Below are positions 1 through 8,840 of a DNA stretch of 41,884 bases, piece after piece. The notes under the pieces are model-generated. The model was not told the DNA's origin, did not search any database, and saw only the letters and a program-made list of their open reading frames with translations. Position 1 is the first letter of the stretch; every line of letters begins with the position of its first letter. Source of the DNA: Pseudomonadales bacterium. GTDB taxonomy: Bacteria > Pseudomonadota > Gammaproteobacteria > Pseudomonadales > Pseudohongiellaceae. The position numbers and the translations under genes were made by a program. The DNA lies in the NCBI GenBank assembly GCA_022822865.1, contig JAJDYJ010000070.1, forward strand, positions 1 through 41,884. The letters run 5' to 3'.

Positions 1-3000
1 ACCCTGGCCATCGCCATCGGGGACGGCACCGCCACCTCCCCCGCCGACTATACTGCGGCGGGCTTCAGCATGACCCTGCCCGCAGGTCAGTCGAGCGTGT
101 CGCAATCCTTCGACCTCACGCCCGTGGACGACCGCGTCGACGAGGACAGCGAGACCATTGAAGTCTCCGGCACGACGGACGGCGCGACCATTTCCCCGGC
201 GACCGTCACCCTGACCGACAACGACACCCGGGGCGTCACCGTCACCGGCGGCCCGCTGGCGGTGGACGAGGCCGACGATGCGAGCACCCGGAACAATCGC
301 GAAGACCGGGCGACCTACACGGTGGCGCTCACCAGCCAGCCCACCGACGATGTCACCATCAACGTCGTCGTGCCGCAGGGCGCGCCGTTCACCGTCAGCG
401 CCACCCGCCTCGTCTTCACCCCGTCGAACTGGAACACTGCCCAGCCCGTGACGGTTACCGCCTCGAACGATGACGTCGACAACCGGGGCGATGCGCGCAG
501 CGCGAGCATCACCCACAGCGTCGTTGCGGGCGACTCCGACTACGGCGACGTCACGGCATCCGCGGTCAGCGTGACGGTCACCGACGACGACGATTCCCCC
601 AGCGGCATCACGCTCACCACCGACACGCCGAGCATCGCCGAGGACGCGGCGACGAAGACGGTGAAGGTGACCGCCACGGTGAACGGCAGCACCACCTATC
701 CCAGCGACACGACCGTCAGAGTCACGGTTGGCAAGAACACCGACAGCGCCACGTCAGCGACCGACTACGCGGCGGTGGCGGCCTTCGACATCGAGATCGA
801 AGCGGGCAGCATGAGCGCCGAGAAGACCTTCAGGCTTGATCCCGCGGATGACTCCATCGACGAGTTGGAGGAATCGATCAGCGTTACCGGCGCGTCGGGC
901 ACGCTCACCGTGACCGGCGCCAGCATCAGGCTGACCGACGACGACGTGCCGCAACTCAGCATCGCGGCGGGTGCGGCGGTGGACGAGGGCACGGCGGCGA
1001 GCTTCACGGTCAATGCCGACATCGCCCCCGCCACGGACTTGACGGTGAATCTTGCAGTTGACGCCACCGCGGGCTTCGTTGCCGGCGGCGTGACGGGCAA
1101 GCAGACGGTTGCCTTGAAAGCGGGGAGCAAGAGCGCGAGCTACGCCGTCGCCACCCAGTCCGACACCACCGACGAAGCTGACGGTTCGGTGGAGGTGACC
1201 CTGGAGGACGGCAGTGACTACGGAGTGCCGAGCAAGGCTCCCGCAAGCGTAACGGTGCGCGACGACGATCCGACGACGGTGACCCTCGCCGGCGCCGGCA
1301 GCATCGCCGAGAACGGCGGCGCGCGGGACGTGACCGTCACCCTGGGCCGGGCGCTGGCAGCGGGCGAAAGCGTGACCGTGCCGTTGACCGTGTCCGGCGC
1401 GACCGTGACGACGCACTATCGCCTGGCATTGAAGGGCAACGGCGGCAAGGGCGTGTCCATCGACACCGGCAGCCCGCACAGCGCCCAGGACCCCGCCGTG
1501 AAGCTCGCCGGCGCCGGCGCGCGCACGGCGACCCTCACCTTGACGGCGCAGGACAACAGCGACCGCCAGACCCGCACCGCCGCCATCGCCTTCGGCGCGA
1601 ACGCCCGCGCGCCCAGCTCATCCGGCCTTTCCGGCGGCATCCGCACAGCGGGCGCGGCCAACGTCACCATCGTCGACGACGACGCGATGATCACGGTTGC
1701 CGACGCCAGCGCCGCCGAGGGCAGCGCCGTCGAATTCACCGTGACGCTGCCGGACCCCGCGCCGGCGGGTGGCGTGACCGTTGCGTACTCGACCTCCAAC
1801 GGCCGCGGCAACAACGGCGATCAGCCCTACCAGGTCGCCACCGGCGCCGACTACACGGCGGCGGCGTCGAATGCGGCAATCACCGTCACGCAAAACAACC
1901 GCACCGGGACGATCAGCATCCCCACCGCCCCGGACGACACCTATGAGAGCGACCACTATTTCACCCTGACGCTGACCGGCACGGACACCTACAACATCAG
2001 CCAGACCGCCGGTTCGGCCACCGGCGCCATTACCGACGAGGACGACAAGCCGCGCTTCGCGTTTGCTTCCGCCGCCAGCACCCCGGCCGAGAACGCCGAC
2101 GCCGTGACGCTGACCGTGGAGAAGACCGGCGCGACCCTGCTGCCCGCGACGGTGAGCTACGCCACCGCCGACGGCGCCGCCACCGGCGGCAGCGACTTCA
2201 CCGCCATCGCCGCCGATCTGACGTTCGCCGCGGGCGACACCAGCAAGTCTTTCGATGTCGCCATCACCGACGACACCGCCGACGAGCCGGCCGAGCGCTT
2301 CACCGTCGGTCTGACCGCCGGAACCGGGGCGGTGCTGGGTAATGCGAATACAAGCCACGCCGTCACCATCGCCGACAACGACGCCACCCCGGTCACACTG
2401 TCGGCATCCAATGCCGCCATCGCCGAGGAAGGCGGCGTGAAGACCGTCACCGTCACGCTGGGCCGGGCGCTCACCGGCAACGAATCCCTGGACGTGCCGC
2501 TGACCTTCGGCGGCGGCGCGACCTTCGGGGTGGACTACACGCTCGCCGCGCCCAACTCGACGCCGGCCGGGGTGAGCTACTCGAACCTGGCGAGCTCGAA
2601 TCTCTCAGCAAATCCGCCGACGATCTCCTTCACCGGCGTTACCGGCGCTTCCCGAACCGCCACGCTGACCGTGACCGCCGCGGGCGACAAGATTGACGAG
2701 GGCGCGGCGGAGTCGCTAAGCGTCGGTCTCAGCAGGCTCAACGCCAACTCGGGGACCCATCTCGGCGGCGGCGCGAAGGGTTCCGGCGCAGCCAGTTTCA
2801 ATATCACCGACAACGACAACGCGCCCGGCGGCATCCGGCTGACCACCAGCATCGCCACCATTGCCGAGGACGCCGCCACCGCGACGGTCACCGTCACCGC
2901 CGACGTCACCGGCGGCACGGCCTACGCCACCGACGCCACCGTCACGGTTCAAGTGGGCGCTTCCGGAGACACCGCCGCGGAAGGCGCCGACTATGCGAAC

Positions 3001-6000
3001 GTGGCCGACTTCGACATCGAAATCGCCGCCGGCGCCATGAGCGGGCAGGGCAGTTTCCGCCTCGACCCCAGCGACGACGACATCGACGAACCGAACGAGA
3101 GCCTGAGCATCAGCGGAAAATCGGGCAGCTTGAGCGTGACCGGAGGCGGCGGCATCGAGATCGTCGATAACGATCCCCTGCCGACCGTGAGCTTGCATCT
3201 GTCGCGCGCGACTATCGACGAAAAGGGTTCGGCGAGCCGCGCCAACGTCACCGCCCGCCTGACCGGCCCGTCCAGCGAGGACGTGACCCTGACCGTCGCC
3301 GCCGCCCCGGTGGCGCCGGCGACCGCCAGCGACTTCAGCCTGAGCGGCAACGCCACGCTCACCATTCGCGCGGGCGCCACCGCCAGCACGGGAACGGTCA
3401 CCGTCTCCGCCGTGGACAACGACCGCGCGGAAGCGGACAAGGCGCTGACGGTGTCCGCCGCGGCCAGCGGCGGGCGCGGCGTTGCCGCTCCGGGCGACGT
3501 AAGCCTCGCCATCCGCAACGACGACGTGGCCAGCGTGAATTTCTCCACCGAAGCGGTCAAGGTGGAGAAGGACGAAACCACCGTGATCCAGGTCACGCTG
3601 TCTTCCCAGCCGACGATGGACACCATGGTGACGCTGACGAGTTCCAATCCGACTGTCGCCGAGTTGAGCGCGAGTCCGCGGGGCACGAGCGTTACCCTGA
3701 CGTTCACGCCGCAAAACTGGAACCTGCCCCAGGACGTTACCGTCCACGGCGTCGCGGACGGCGCGGTGGAGATCATGACCACCGTGCAGAGCCAGGATCC
3801 GATGTACCGGAACGCCAGGCTGCCGAAGCCGCTGGAGACCAGCGTGATCGGCGTGCCCACCATTGGCATCGCCGCCGGCCGGAGGATCACGGAGGGCCAA
3901 AGCGCCACATTCACCTTGACGGCCGACCGCGTGCCAACCGCGGACGTCCCGGTGCGGATCGACGTCGGCTACGACTGCTGCCTCGGCGACGGCGAGGTCC
4001 TCAAGCAAGGGCAGGCGGGCGTGCGAACCGTCGTCCTGCCGCGGGGACAGACCCGCGTCAGCTTCGAGGTGGAAACCGTTGACGACGATGTGAATCGGCG
4101 CAACGAGTCCATCAAGGCGGAGGTTCTGGACGCCGCGGCCTACAACATCGACCGCGCGCCCAACGACGAGGCGGGCCGGTACCTGTATGTGGACACCGTG
4201 CGGGTGGGCGACAACGACTCGGCGCCAGCGTCGGACATCAAGGTGTCCGTCTCCGCGCCGAAGCGCGCCACCGAGGGCGACACCGTGCCGTTCACGCTCA
4301 CCGCGAGCCAGGCGCCGGCGAACGACATGACGATCGTGCTCAGCGTGGACGCGCCGCCGGCCTTCGGCTATCAGGGTTTTGACTTCTCCTCGGGACCACA
4401 GCCTGCCCGTGTGACGCTGCTCGCGGGCCAGACCGAGGCGGTCTTCAACCTCGCCATCACCGACGACAACCAGACCCAGGGGCACAGCCAGATGGTGGTG
4501 TACGTGCGTTCCTCGCCGGACGGCGCCTACGAGCCGGACCGGTCGAGCCAGACCAGCCACAATGCCGCGGTCGAGATCGTCGACGACGAGACCTCGGCGG
4601 GCGAGGCGGTGATCTCGGTGGCCGACGCCACGGTGACGGAGGGGCCGGGCGCCGAACTCGAATTCGTCGTCACCCTTGATCGCAGTTCCGGCCACAACAA
4701 GGAAGTGCGGGCGATCTGGGGACTCGGCGCCGGCACGGCCACCGCGGGCGTGGACTACGAAGACCGCGCCGGCATGGTGCGGTTCCAGCCGGGCGAGACC
4801 GAATTCCGGGTGCGGATCGCGGTGATCGACGACGCCGAGACCGAGGATGACGAGACGCTCGCTTTCGAGTTGTCCACCGCCCAGGGCGGCGCGATTTTCG
4901 CGCGCGACGAGGCTATTGGCACGATTGTCGATGACGACTCCGGGCAAAGTTCGCAAGACGAAGAACCCCCGAGCGAGAACGAAAACGACGAGAACGAAAA
5001 CGACCGGGAAAATCAGGACGAGGATAAACCGGACGAGAAAGAGCAGGACGAAGAAAACCCGCCCCAGCCCCCGCCGGCCGCCTGCGTCAGCGGCGCCCAG
5101 TGGAAAACCGTGGCGGGCTACTACGATTCCAACGCCGGCAAGGCCCCGAACTACGGCGCGAACTGGTACCGCGTCCTGATCGCCTACGGCAAGGCCCTTG
5201 CGGACCAGGAACTCCCCGACTGGACCGGCGCCGCGGACAAGCCCACCGAACCCTACACCGTCAAGGAAGCCAAAGAGAGCGAGAAGGTCTGGTCCGGCTG
5301 GACGCCGGTTCGCAAGGTGCTGGAATGTCTGGAGGCCGGTTCGGGCACTTCGACTTCCGAATCCCGAACCGACTCCGGCGGCGTGAGCCTGTCGGTGGCC
5401 GACGCCACCGTGACCGAGGGCGCGGGAGCGCGACTCGTGTTCACCGTGCGCCTGAGCGGGGCCGCCGCCGAAACCGTGACCGTGGACCACGAAACCCGGG
5501 ACCTGACCACAACCCGCGGCGCGGACTACAGCGGCGGCAACGGCACGCTCAACTTCCTGCCGGGCGAGGTGGAGAAGCAGGTCACCGTCACCGTGCTCGA
5601 CGACGCCCACGACGAGGGCAGGGAGACGCTGGAGCTCGTGCTGTCCAACGCCGCGGGGGCGAACATCGACGACGGCGTGGCGCTGGGAACCATCGTCAAT
5701 TCCGACCCGCTGCCCCAGGCCTGGCTGGCGCGCTTTGGCCGCGGCCTCGCCCAGCAGGTGGTGGACGGGGTGTCCATGCGCTGGGACGCGCCGCGCACCC
5801 CCGGCTTCACCGGCCGCATCGGCAGTGTCTCCCTGGGCGGCATGAACGCACAAGCCTGGGGCGGCGATGCCTTCCGGCGCGGCAACCTGTCCGGGCAGGG
5901 AACGTATGGCGAGCGCGATCCGACGCAAGCGATGGATTCGGACTTGGGCGTCCCGGCTATGCCGGGCATGGGATTCGGCTCAGGCATGGGTGTCCCAATG

Positions 6001-8136
6001 ATGCCGGGAATGGGCGCCTCCGCGATGGGAATGGGTGTCCCATCGATGTCCGGAATGGGTGTCCCGGGAATGGCCCCGATCATGCCGGGCATGAACGGCG
6101 GCGGATTTGGCGGCGCATTCCAGTCGTCCTTCGGCGGGACCGCGGCGATGGGTGTCCCGATGATGGGCGGAGGCTTCGCCACGGGTGGCCCAATGATGCC
6201 CATGGGCCCAGACTCGTTCGGCATGTCTGGGGGCATGGACATGACCGGGATGGGCGGAATGTCCGGTGGAATCGGCATGGGCGGCATGACCTCGGGCTTC
6301 CCGGCTTCCCTGCCCGGCCAGGTTCCCGGAATGGGCTTCCCCGGCGGCGGCATGGGGCAGGGACACGACATCGGCGGCATGGGGCAGGGCCATGACGCCG
6401 GCGCCATGGGCGAGCCCATGTCCGCCCCGTCCGGTTCCGCCGGCATGGGCGCGAACCACGACCGCGAAGCCGCCCTGCGCCAGTTCCTCCGCGGCAGCGA
6501 ATTCACCATGACCGGCGTCATCGGCGGCGATTCGGCGCCCCCCGCCCGTCATTCTGCGCCCCTTACCCGTCATTCTGCGCGAAGCGAAGCGCAGTCGCAG
6601 AATCTCCCGCAGTGCTCACTTCGGGAAGATGGCGCGACCGCGCGCGGAATGACGGAGTCTTGCGGTCAGGCTGGCACGGCCGGCGACTGGCTCGCGAAGC
6701 TGCCGGAAATCAACGCCGAACCCGCGCCGATTCCCGAAACCACCTGGTCGCTCTGGGGCAGCCTCAACGAAGCGCAGTTCCGCGGCGACGAAGGCGCCCT
6801 CGGCCTCGAAGGCAGCATGCTCACCGGCATGTTCGGCGGCGACGTCTCCCGGGACAACTGGCTCGCCGGCATCGGCCTCAACTTCACCGAAGGCCTGGGC
6901 AGCTACCGCCCCGGCGAATCGAAAGCAGCGGCCAACGGCGACGAATCGGCGCTCAACGGCGGCGACATCCGCGCCCGCCTCGCGGCCGTCACCCCCTACG
7001 GCAAGCTGCGTCTGGCCGAGGGCAGGGAAGTCTGGGGCGCCTTCGGCATCGGTACGGGAACCATGGAACTTTCGCCGGGCGGCGACGCCGAACCCATCGA
7101 GGCCGATCTCGGCTGGCAAATGGCCGCGGTGGGCGGCGAACAGGCGCTGTTTACCCTGCCGCAACTCGGCGGGCTAGCCGTTTCCGCCAAATCCGACCTG
7201 CTCTGGGCGCGCACCGCTTCGGACGCCGCCGAAGGGCTCATCGCCACCAGCGCCGACGTCAGCCGCGCAAGGCTCGGCCTCGAAGGAAGCTGGAATCTTT
7301 CCCTCGGCGCATTCGGCGACCTGCGCCCCACGCTCGAAGCCGGCGTTCGCCACGACGCCGGCGACGCCGAAACCGGATTCGGCGTCGATGTCGGCGGCGG
7401 CATCGCCTGGCGGGCGCCGGAACTCGGCCTCGACCTGTCCCTCCAGGGCCGGGGCGCGGCCAGCCGCGAAAGCGGCGGCTTCCGCGACTGGAGCTATGGC
7501 GCTTCCGTCACCTGGGACCCGGACGCCGCCTCGGAAGAGGGCCTGCTGCTCAAGCTCGGCCAGGATCTCGGCGGCGCGACTTCGGGCCTGCTGCAAAGCA
7601 TGTTCTCCAACCAGCAAAGCATGCAATACCAGTCCGGCTACGACTCGCCCATGCAAGGCCGTTGGACCGCCGAAGCCGAATACGGCCTGGCCCTGCCCGG
7701 CAAGTTCCTCGGCAGCCCGAAGCTCGCCTTCAGCCAAGGCTCGGGCGCCCGGGACTACACTTTCGGCTGGCGCTTGAAATCCCTGTCCCCTGAGCGGGAC
7801 CTGTCGCTGGAACTGACCGTCACCCGCAGCCAGTCCATGCCTTGGGGAATCGGCGGGGGAGTGGACTTCGGCGCGGCCGCGCTCACCGGCCCCGGCGGCA
7901 TACCGGGCCTGGAGCCAGACCTCCGGCAAGGCCTGAACCACGCCCTCGACGCCCACGAATCCCCGGACTCCGGCAACGAAGCGCGCCAAACCATCGGCGC
8001 CCAGTTCGCCTGGCGCCTGAGCAAGGCCCGCGGCGACCGCTTCGACCTCTCCCTGCAACTGCGCGCCGAACGCGGCGAAGCCGGCGCCTACGGCTCGGGC
8101 AACCGCTTCAACCTCGGCTTCGTCATCGCCTGGTAG
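1..8136 (+). CDS. Giant Calx-beta repeat surface protein with C-terminal autotransporter-like barrel (5' truncated)
   Basis: The frame is open from base 1, so the N-terminus lies outside the window. Tandem Calx-beta-type beta-sandwich units end in acidic D-D/N-D turns (for example near 228, 590, 1270, 1680, 2040, 2380, 2820, 3170 and 4590). Two units carry an FTP-x-NWN motif (about 418 and 3710). After them come an Asp/Glu/Asn-rich linker (about 4940-5080), a module bounded by Cys residues (about 5083-5335), a last Calx-beta unit (5383-5700), a WLARFGR pre-barrel motif (5731), a Met/Gly-rich tract (5930-6460) and a palindromic insertion (6546-6655). The tail from about 6700 is a typical beta-barrel ending in alternating hydrophobics and a terminal Trp. 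Inference: an outer-membrane-anchored adhesin binding Ca2+ through its Calx-beta units. The family assignment is firm; the ligand is unknown. Confidence 0.88.
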   Translation, partial: TLAIAIGDGTATSPADYTAAGFSMTLPAGQSSVSQSFDLTPVDDRVDEDSETIEVSGTTDGATISPATVTLTDNDTRGVTVTGGPLAVDEADDASTRNNREDRATYTVALTSQPTDDVTINVVVPQGAPFTVSATRLVFTPSNWNTAQPVTVTASNDDVDNRGDARSASITHSVVAGDSDYGDVTASAVSVTVTDDDDSPSGITLTTDTPSIAEDAATKTVKVTATVNGSTTYPSDTTVRVTVGKNTDSATSATDYAAVAAFDIEIEAGSMSAEKTFRLDPADDSIDELEESISVTGASGTLTVTGASIRLTDDDVPQLSIAAGAAVDEGTAASFTVNADIAPATDLTVNLAVDATAGFVAGGVTGKQTVALKAGSKSASYAVATQSDTTDEADGSVEVTLEDGSDYGVPSKAPASVTVRDDDPTTVTLAGAGSIAENGGARDVTVTLGRALAAGESVTVPLTVSGATVTTHYRLALKGNGGKGVSIDTGSPHSAQDPAVKLAGAGARTATLTLTAQDNSDRQTRTAAIAFGANARAPSSSGLSGGIRTAGAANVTIVDDDAMITVADASAAEGSAVEFTVTLPDPAPAGGVTVAYSTSNGRGNNGDQPYQVATGADYTAAASNAAITVTQNNRTGTISIPTAPDDTYESDHYFTLTLTGTDTYNISQTAGSATGAITDEDDKPRFAFASAASTPAENADAVTLTVEKTGATLLPATVSYATADGAATGGSDFTAIAADLTFAAGDTSKSFDVAITDDTADEPAERFTVGLTAGTGAVLGNANTSHAVTIADNDATPVTLSASNAAIAEEGGVKTVTVTLGRALTGNESLDVPLTFGGGATFGVDYTLAAPNSTPAGVSYSNLASSNLSANPPTISFTGVTGASRTATLTVTAAGDKIDEGAAESLSVGLSRLNANSGTHLGGGAKGSGAASFNITDNDNAPGGIRLTTSIATIAEDAATATVTVTADVTGGTAYATDATVTVQVGASGDTAAEGADYANVADFDIEIAAGAMSGQGSFRLDPSDDDIDEPNESLSISGKSGSLSVTGGGGIEIVDNDPLPTVSLHLSRATIDEKGSASRANVTARLTGPSSEDVTLTVAAAPVAPATASDFSLSGNATLTIRAGATASTGTVTVSAVDNDRAEADKALTVSAAASGGRGVAAPGDVSLAIRNDDVASVNFSTEAVKVEKDETTVIQVTLSSQPTMDTMVTLTSSNPTVAELSASPRGTSVTLTFTPQNWNLPQDVTVHGVADGAVEIMTTVQSQDPMYRNARLPKPLETSVIGVPTIGIAAGRRITEGQSATFTLTADRVPTADVPVRIDVGYDCCLGDGEVLKQGQAGVRTVVLPRGQTRVSFEVETVDDDVNRRNESIKAEVLDAAAYNIDRAPNDEAGRYLYVDTVRVGDNDSAPASDIKVSVSAPKRATEGDTVPFTLTASQAPANDMTIVLSVDAPPAFGYQGFDFSSGPQPARVTLLAGQTEAVFNLAITDDNQTQGHSQMVVYVRSSPDGAYEPDRSSQTSHNAAVEIVDDETSAGEAVISVADATVTEGPGAELEFVVTLDRSSGHNKEVRAIWGLGAGTATAGVDYEDRAGMVRFQPGETEFRVRIAVIDDAETEDDETLAFELSTAQGGAIFARDEAIGTIVDDDSGQSSQDEEPPSENENDENENDRENQDEDKPDEKEQDEENPPQPPPAACVSGAQWKTVAGYYDSNAGKAPNYGANWYRVLIAYGKALADQELPDWTGAADKPTEPYTVKEAKESEKVWSGWTPVRKVLECLEAGSGTSTSESRTDSGGVSLSVADATVTEGAGARLVFTVRLSGAAAETVTVDHETRDLTTTRGADYSGGNGTLNFLPGEVEKQVTVTVLDDAHDEGRETLELVLSNAAGANIDDGVALGTIVNSDPLPQAWLARFGRGLAQQVVDGVSMRWDAPRTPGFTGRIGSVSLGGMNAQAWGGDAFRRGNLSGQGTYGERDPTQAMDSDLGVPAMPGMGFGSGMGVPMMPGMGASAMGMGVPSMSGMGVPGMAPIMPGMNGGGFGGAFQSSFGGTAAMGVPMMGGGFATGGPMMPMGPDSFGMSGGMDMTGMGGMSGGIGMGGMTSGFPASLPGQVPGMGFPGGGMGQGHDIGGMGQGHDAGAMGEPMSAPSGSAGMGANHDREAALRQFLRGSEFTMTGVIGGDSAPPARHSAPLTRHSARSEAQSQNLPQCSLREDGATARGMTESCGQAGTAGDWLAKLPEINAEPAPIPETTWSLWGSLNEAQFRGDEGALGLEGSMLTGMFGGDVSRDNWLAGIGLNFTEGLGSYRPGESKAAANGDESALNGGDIRARLAAVTPYGKLRLAEGREVWGAFGIGTGTMELSPGGDAEPIEADLGWQMAAVGGEQALFTLPQLGGLAVSAKSDLLWARTASDAAEGLIATSADVSRARLGLEGSWNLSLGAFGDLRPTLEAGVRHDAGDAETGFGVDVGGGIAWRAPELGLDLSLQGRGAASRESGGFRDWSYGASVTWDPDAASEEGLLLKLGQDLGGATSGLLQSMFSNQQSMQYQSGYDSPMQGRWTAEAEYGLALPGKFLGSPKLAFSQGSGARDYTFGWRLKSLSPERDLSLELTVTRSQSMPWGIGGGVDFGAAALTGPGGIPGLEPDLRQGLNHALDAHESPDSGNEARQTIGAQFAWRLSKARGDRFDLSLQLRAERGEAGAYGSGNRFNLGFVIAW
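6546..6655. repeat. In-frame palindromic repeat element inside the adhesin gene
   Basis: The 14-mer CCGTCATTCTGCGC occurs at 6546-6559 and again at 6567-6580. The second copy pairs with GCGCGGAATGACGG at 6642-6655 with one mismatch. An inner hairpin pairs ATTCTGCG (6572-6579) with CGCAGAAT (6596-6603). This looks like a small dispersed palindromic (MITE-like) element of the kind usually found between genes. Here it keeps the reading frame and encodes an Arg/Ser/Gln-rich stretch unlike its surroundings, between the Met/Gly tract and the barrel. Confidence 0.7.
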
Positions 8137-8289
8137 CCCGAGTGGTTGGCCCGGGCCAGGGTCTTGGCGGAGCGGTGGAATTTGCCGCTGTTCCGCCCGT
8201 CGAGGATTGTTGCTACTCTCGCAAGAAGCGGGACCGAACCGGGAATCCTGCCCGTTCCGGCAGGAGCCGGCCCCCGCGGGGAGGTCGCC

Positions 8290-8799
8290 GTGAAAAAAAT
8301 CGTCTGGATTACCTTTTTCGTTGCGCTGGTCGCGGTGAATTTACTGGCGGAGGCGATGAATTACTTCGCCGGCGTCCAGGTAGCCATGTTCTACCGCCTC
8401 ACCTTCGTGCTGAGCGTTACCGTGGTTGCCGCCGTTTTCGCCGGATCGACCCTGCTGGTGAAAGGGATGAGCGGCGAACGGCCCGTTTCCGACCGCTTCA
8501 GCCCCCGGGAAGTGCTCGTCTGCCTGAACCAGCGCAAGACCCGCGCCACCTGCGGCGCGGTGGCGGGCCTGCTGGGCATCCCCCCCCATGGCGTCGGACG
8601 CATTCTCGGCGCCAAACGTCCCGCCGCCTCCTGGGTCGTTTCTTCCGCCACCCACCTTCCCGCGAATTACCGCCATGACGAAATCCATCCCGACCTGCTC
8701 CATAACGACCGCATCATAGAAAGCGCGGAAGAACTGAAACAATTCATCTACGAGTGGCGCGGGAGAACCGGAAAAGCACAACCGGCGGGAATCAACTGA
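8290..8799 (+). CDS. Small membrane protein of unknown function
   Basis: A 169-residue protein read from GTG at 8290, just after a GGGGAGG stretch (8277-8283). The frame is open further upstream to 8146, but that part looks like untranslated leader. Two hydrophobic helices occupy roughly residues 3-22 and 37-57. A soluble cytoplasmic-type domain follows with the segments REVLVCLNQRKTRAT, VGRILGAKRP, ASWVV and HPDLL. I recall this soluble block from many uncharacterised proteobacterial proteins. Its GAVAGLLG...VGRIL helix pair faintly recalls the winged helix of alkyltransferase-like proteins, but no active-site Cys motif is visible. It lies 153 nt after the adhesin gene on the same strand and converges on the Spondin gene. 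Function not assigned. Confidence 0.7.
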   Translation: MKKIVWITFFVALVAVNLLAEAMNYFAGVQVAMFYRLTFVLSVTVVAAVFAGSTLLVKGMSGERPVSDRFSPREVLVCLNQRKTRATCGAVAGLLGIPPHGVGRILGAKRPAASWVVSSATHLPANYRHDEIHPDLLHNDRIIESAEELKQFIYEWRGRTGKAQPAGIN

Positions 8800-8840
8800 A
8801 GGTATTCTTTCGCCGTGGGTGCGGGAACGGCTTGTGCCGA

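Noticed and set aside
2716..5928. Very long minus-strand open frame opposite the Calx-beta gene
   Set aside because: It mirrors the GC-rich codon pattern of the real gene, is rich in Gly/Arg/His/Val without domain motifs, and the plus-strand frame has clear repeats.
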